In this document: positions 58,801-61,800 of the stretch, one piece after another
Numbering within the stretch: the stretch's first letter is position 1
How the letters are laid out: each line of letters starts with the position of its first letter
NCBI GenBank assembly: GCA_028829895.1
Contig: CM054179.1
Location: forward strand, 67,472,891-67,536,890
DNA from: Sinotaia quadrata
Taxonomy: Eukaryota; Mollusca; Gastropoda; Architaenioglossa; Viviparidae
Length of the DNA stretch: 64,000 bases
Reading direction: 5' to 3'
The notes under the pieces: generated by a model
What the model saw: the letters and a program-made list of their open reading frames with translations, nothing else
Database searches by the model: none
What the model was told of the DNA's origin: nothing
Translations under genes and position numbers: made by a program

Positions 58801-61800
58801 ATCATAGTCTTGTAGTAATTCTTGTAGTAACATCACAGGAAATCATAGCCTTGTAGTAATGTGAAATATAACAGGATCATAGCCTAGTAGTAATGTGAAA
58901 CATCACAGGAAATCACAGCCTAGTAGTGAAGCAAAGTAAAACTTAATAGGAATCATAGTCTTGTAGTAATGTGAAACATCATAGAAATCATAGTCTTGTA
59001 GCAAAGCTTGAAAAGTGTAAAAGTGTGTATATTAAATGATTAAACTTAACACTAACTTTAGTGGTCAATCAGATATTAGTAAAATGTGTGCCCAGTACAA
59101 CCAGTTTTAGGGAAAAGTTCCAGTGTCAGTACCCAGGTATAATTGTTCCCTGCCAAATTTATTTGGTGAGCAAGTGTCCAGGTCACAATAAATGGATATC
59201 TTGGTATGTTGTGCCAGTACATACCATAAGAAAAAGTTACGCATATATATATCAGCAGAAAACAAATAAATAAAAAACATGTAAGTACATGTGCAAAAGA
59301 AAATTACTTATATATAATTATAGAGCAACCCCAAATAAACCTCAATTGTTTTTAGCTTCCAAAGGCAAATCAGTATGCAGAGAATACTTTTGTTGCCTGC
59401 TTCCAAGCAGCTACATCCTGGATTTATGCTCTTATAAGTATAAAAGGGAGACAATCAAACTCGCAGCACAAAAAGCAAGCACTCAAATTTCACTCTTATT
59501 ACAAGAGGAAAAGTGTTTATGACATACCTCAATTAGCTGAAGCAAATATTGCTAAGTTTTTTCCAAAAAACAGAATGTCAATAATGAGCGCTATGGATTT
59601 TTTTCTCTATGCCTAAAACTCTTCAGTGCCATACAGATGACTTATCAAGTCCCCTATGCTTACAAGTTTTCAGTAACAATCATTTGTTTTCCTTTTCCCA
59701 TATGAATACAACTTTTCAGTACCAGAGATGTGATTTTCAAATCAATGCCAGTCACTTAATTTTCCTATTTAATATAACTTTTCAATGCCACTCACCTATT
59801 TTCCTATTCCTAAGATTATAACTTTTCAATGCCAGACACCTAATTTTCTTATTCCCTAAGATTATAACTTTTCAATTCTATACATATATTTTATCTTTTT
59901 CCCCATGTCCATGTTTGAATGCCATACAAATGATATTTCTATTCTCTTGTATTTATCATACTTATAAATCTCAATTCCACAATTATGACACTTCTATTCT
60001 CTTGTGTCTGCAACTGTTAATATCACACTATAAAGCCCATGTTGTCCAATGTTGGCAAACTGTTCATATCACACTATATTATAAAAGCCCATATTGTCCA
60101 ATGTTGGCAACTGTTCATATCACTCTATAAAGCCCATGTTCTCCAATGTTGGCAACTGTTAACTGAAATCTCTTTTTGAAAAGGCCCACATTCTCCTGTA
60201 TCTACAAGTGCCATAGCTATCAAGCCTCTATTCCCCTGTTTCTAAAATTTTCAAAAGTCAGGTCAGTGAAGCCTCTATTCTCTTGTGCAGTCTTAAATCT
60301 CTTCACACTAAAATAATCTTAGGATTGCAAAGTGCTGTAACTTAACTCTAGAACTGACATCAAAAAGCTTGAACACTGAAAAGCAGCAGTTCAATTATCA
60401 TGCATGCTCTCAATGAACAGCAAGCTTACTGTAAGTCTAACAGTTGTGTGAGATCAAAGGCAATTATTTGAAGAATATAGCATTCTGAAATAAGTTCCCA
60501 AATTGTCTTCCTCTACCTTTGGAAGCCTTGATGTGAAAAGTAGAAACTGAAGATGCTAACAATGGTGACATTATATTAGCTGTGGTTAAACTGAATATTC
60601 AGAAGATGAATAAAGGTTTCTTTAGTGCTCTGCAAAATAATTTAAATGACTAAAAAGAAACTACTTCAATTTAACATTACTTGGTTTTAATTACTAAAAA
60701 TAAATATGCTATATAATGTCACCAAAAGACTTCAACCCACTACAAACATGCTATATAATGTTGCCAACAGACTCTGACCAACTACAAAGATTGCTGAAGC
60801 CAAGAGATGCCTAGAGAACTGGCATTAATCCATTTTACTTACGACAGAATGTTTCATCTGATTTATCAGCACAATGTATGTGCCCATCACAACGAAAACC
60901 AGCATCTATACACTGTTGGTTTTTGCATATAAACTCTCCAGGTATACAGGTAAGCGTTGGAACTGTGGCTGAAATTATGTTAGTATTATAATCTATGAAC
61001 AATTATTAATAATGCAATGGCAGTGATCTATAAACAAAATGTGATCTAATAGTGCAATGAGAGTGATCTATAAACATAATGTGATCTAAATGTGCAATGA
61101 GAGTGATCTATAAACATAATGTGATCTAACAGTACAATGAGAGTGATCTATAAACATAATGTGATCTATCAGTGCAATGAGAGTGATCTATAAACATAAT
61201 AATAATAATAATTATAATAATTATAATCTATTTCTTAAAAGAAAAAAAATTCAGCAAATAAAAATATATATTCTTAAAAAATTTATACAATAGTCACAAT
61301 AAAATAAAGATATTAAAAAAATTGATTCTAACATCTGTTACATAAATATCAATAGTTTTAAATAAATTCACAATGCCAAGAGAGTAAGAAAAACTGACAG
61401 TGACAAGCAGTGTGTAAAAATCATTTAAAAAAAAAAACTCTAAAAATTAAAATTGAGAAAAATAAGAAAATTCATGGACTTCAAACAATATTTCAAAGTA
61501 TATTATCATAACCATAAATAAAATGTGTGTAAAACAAGATGTGAATGGCAACCATATTGCACTTCACTTAACTATTGTGGTAAAGAAATGGAACAACAAT
61601 TTACAGGGGATGTTCTTTTAAGAGACAAAATAATAAATCACCATTTTAAAAATTATTTTATTATCAAAAAGAAAAAGTGGTAAATAAAAGTATTGTAATG
61701 GTAACCTAACTGCTAATTACGATTATAAAGTGTGACTACTGAAGTGTGAAAACAACTACTAAAGTGTGACTATTAAAACGAGACTACTTGAGTGTGAATA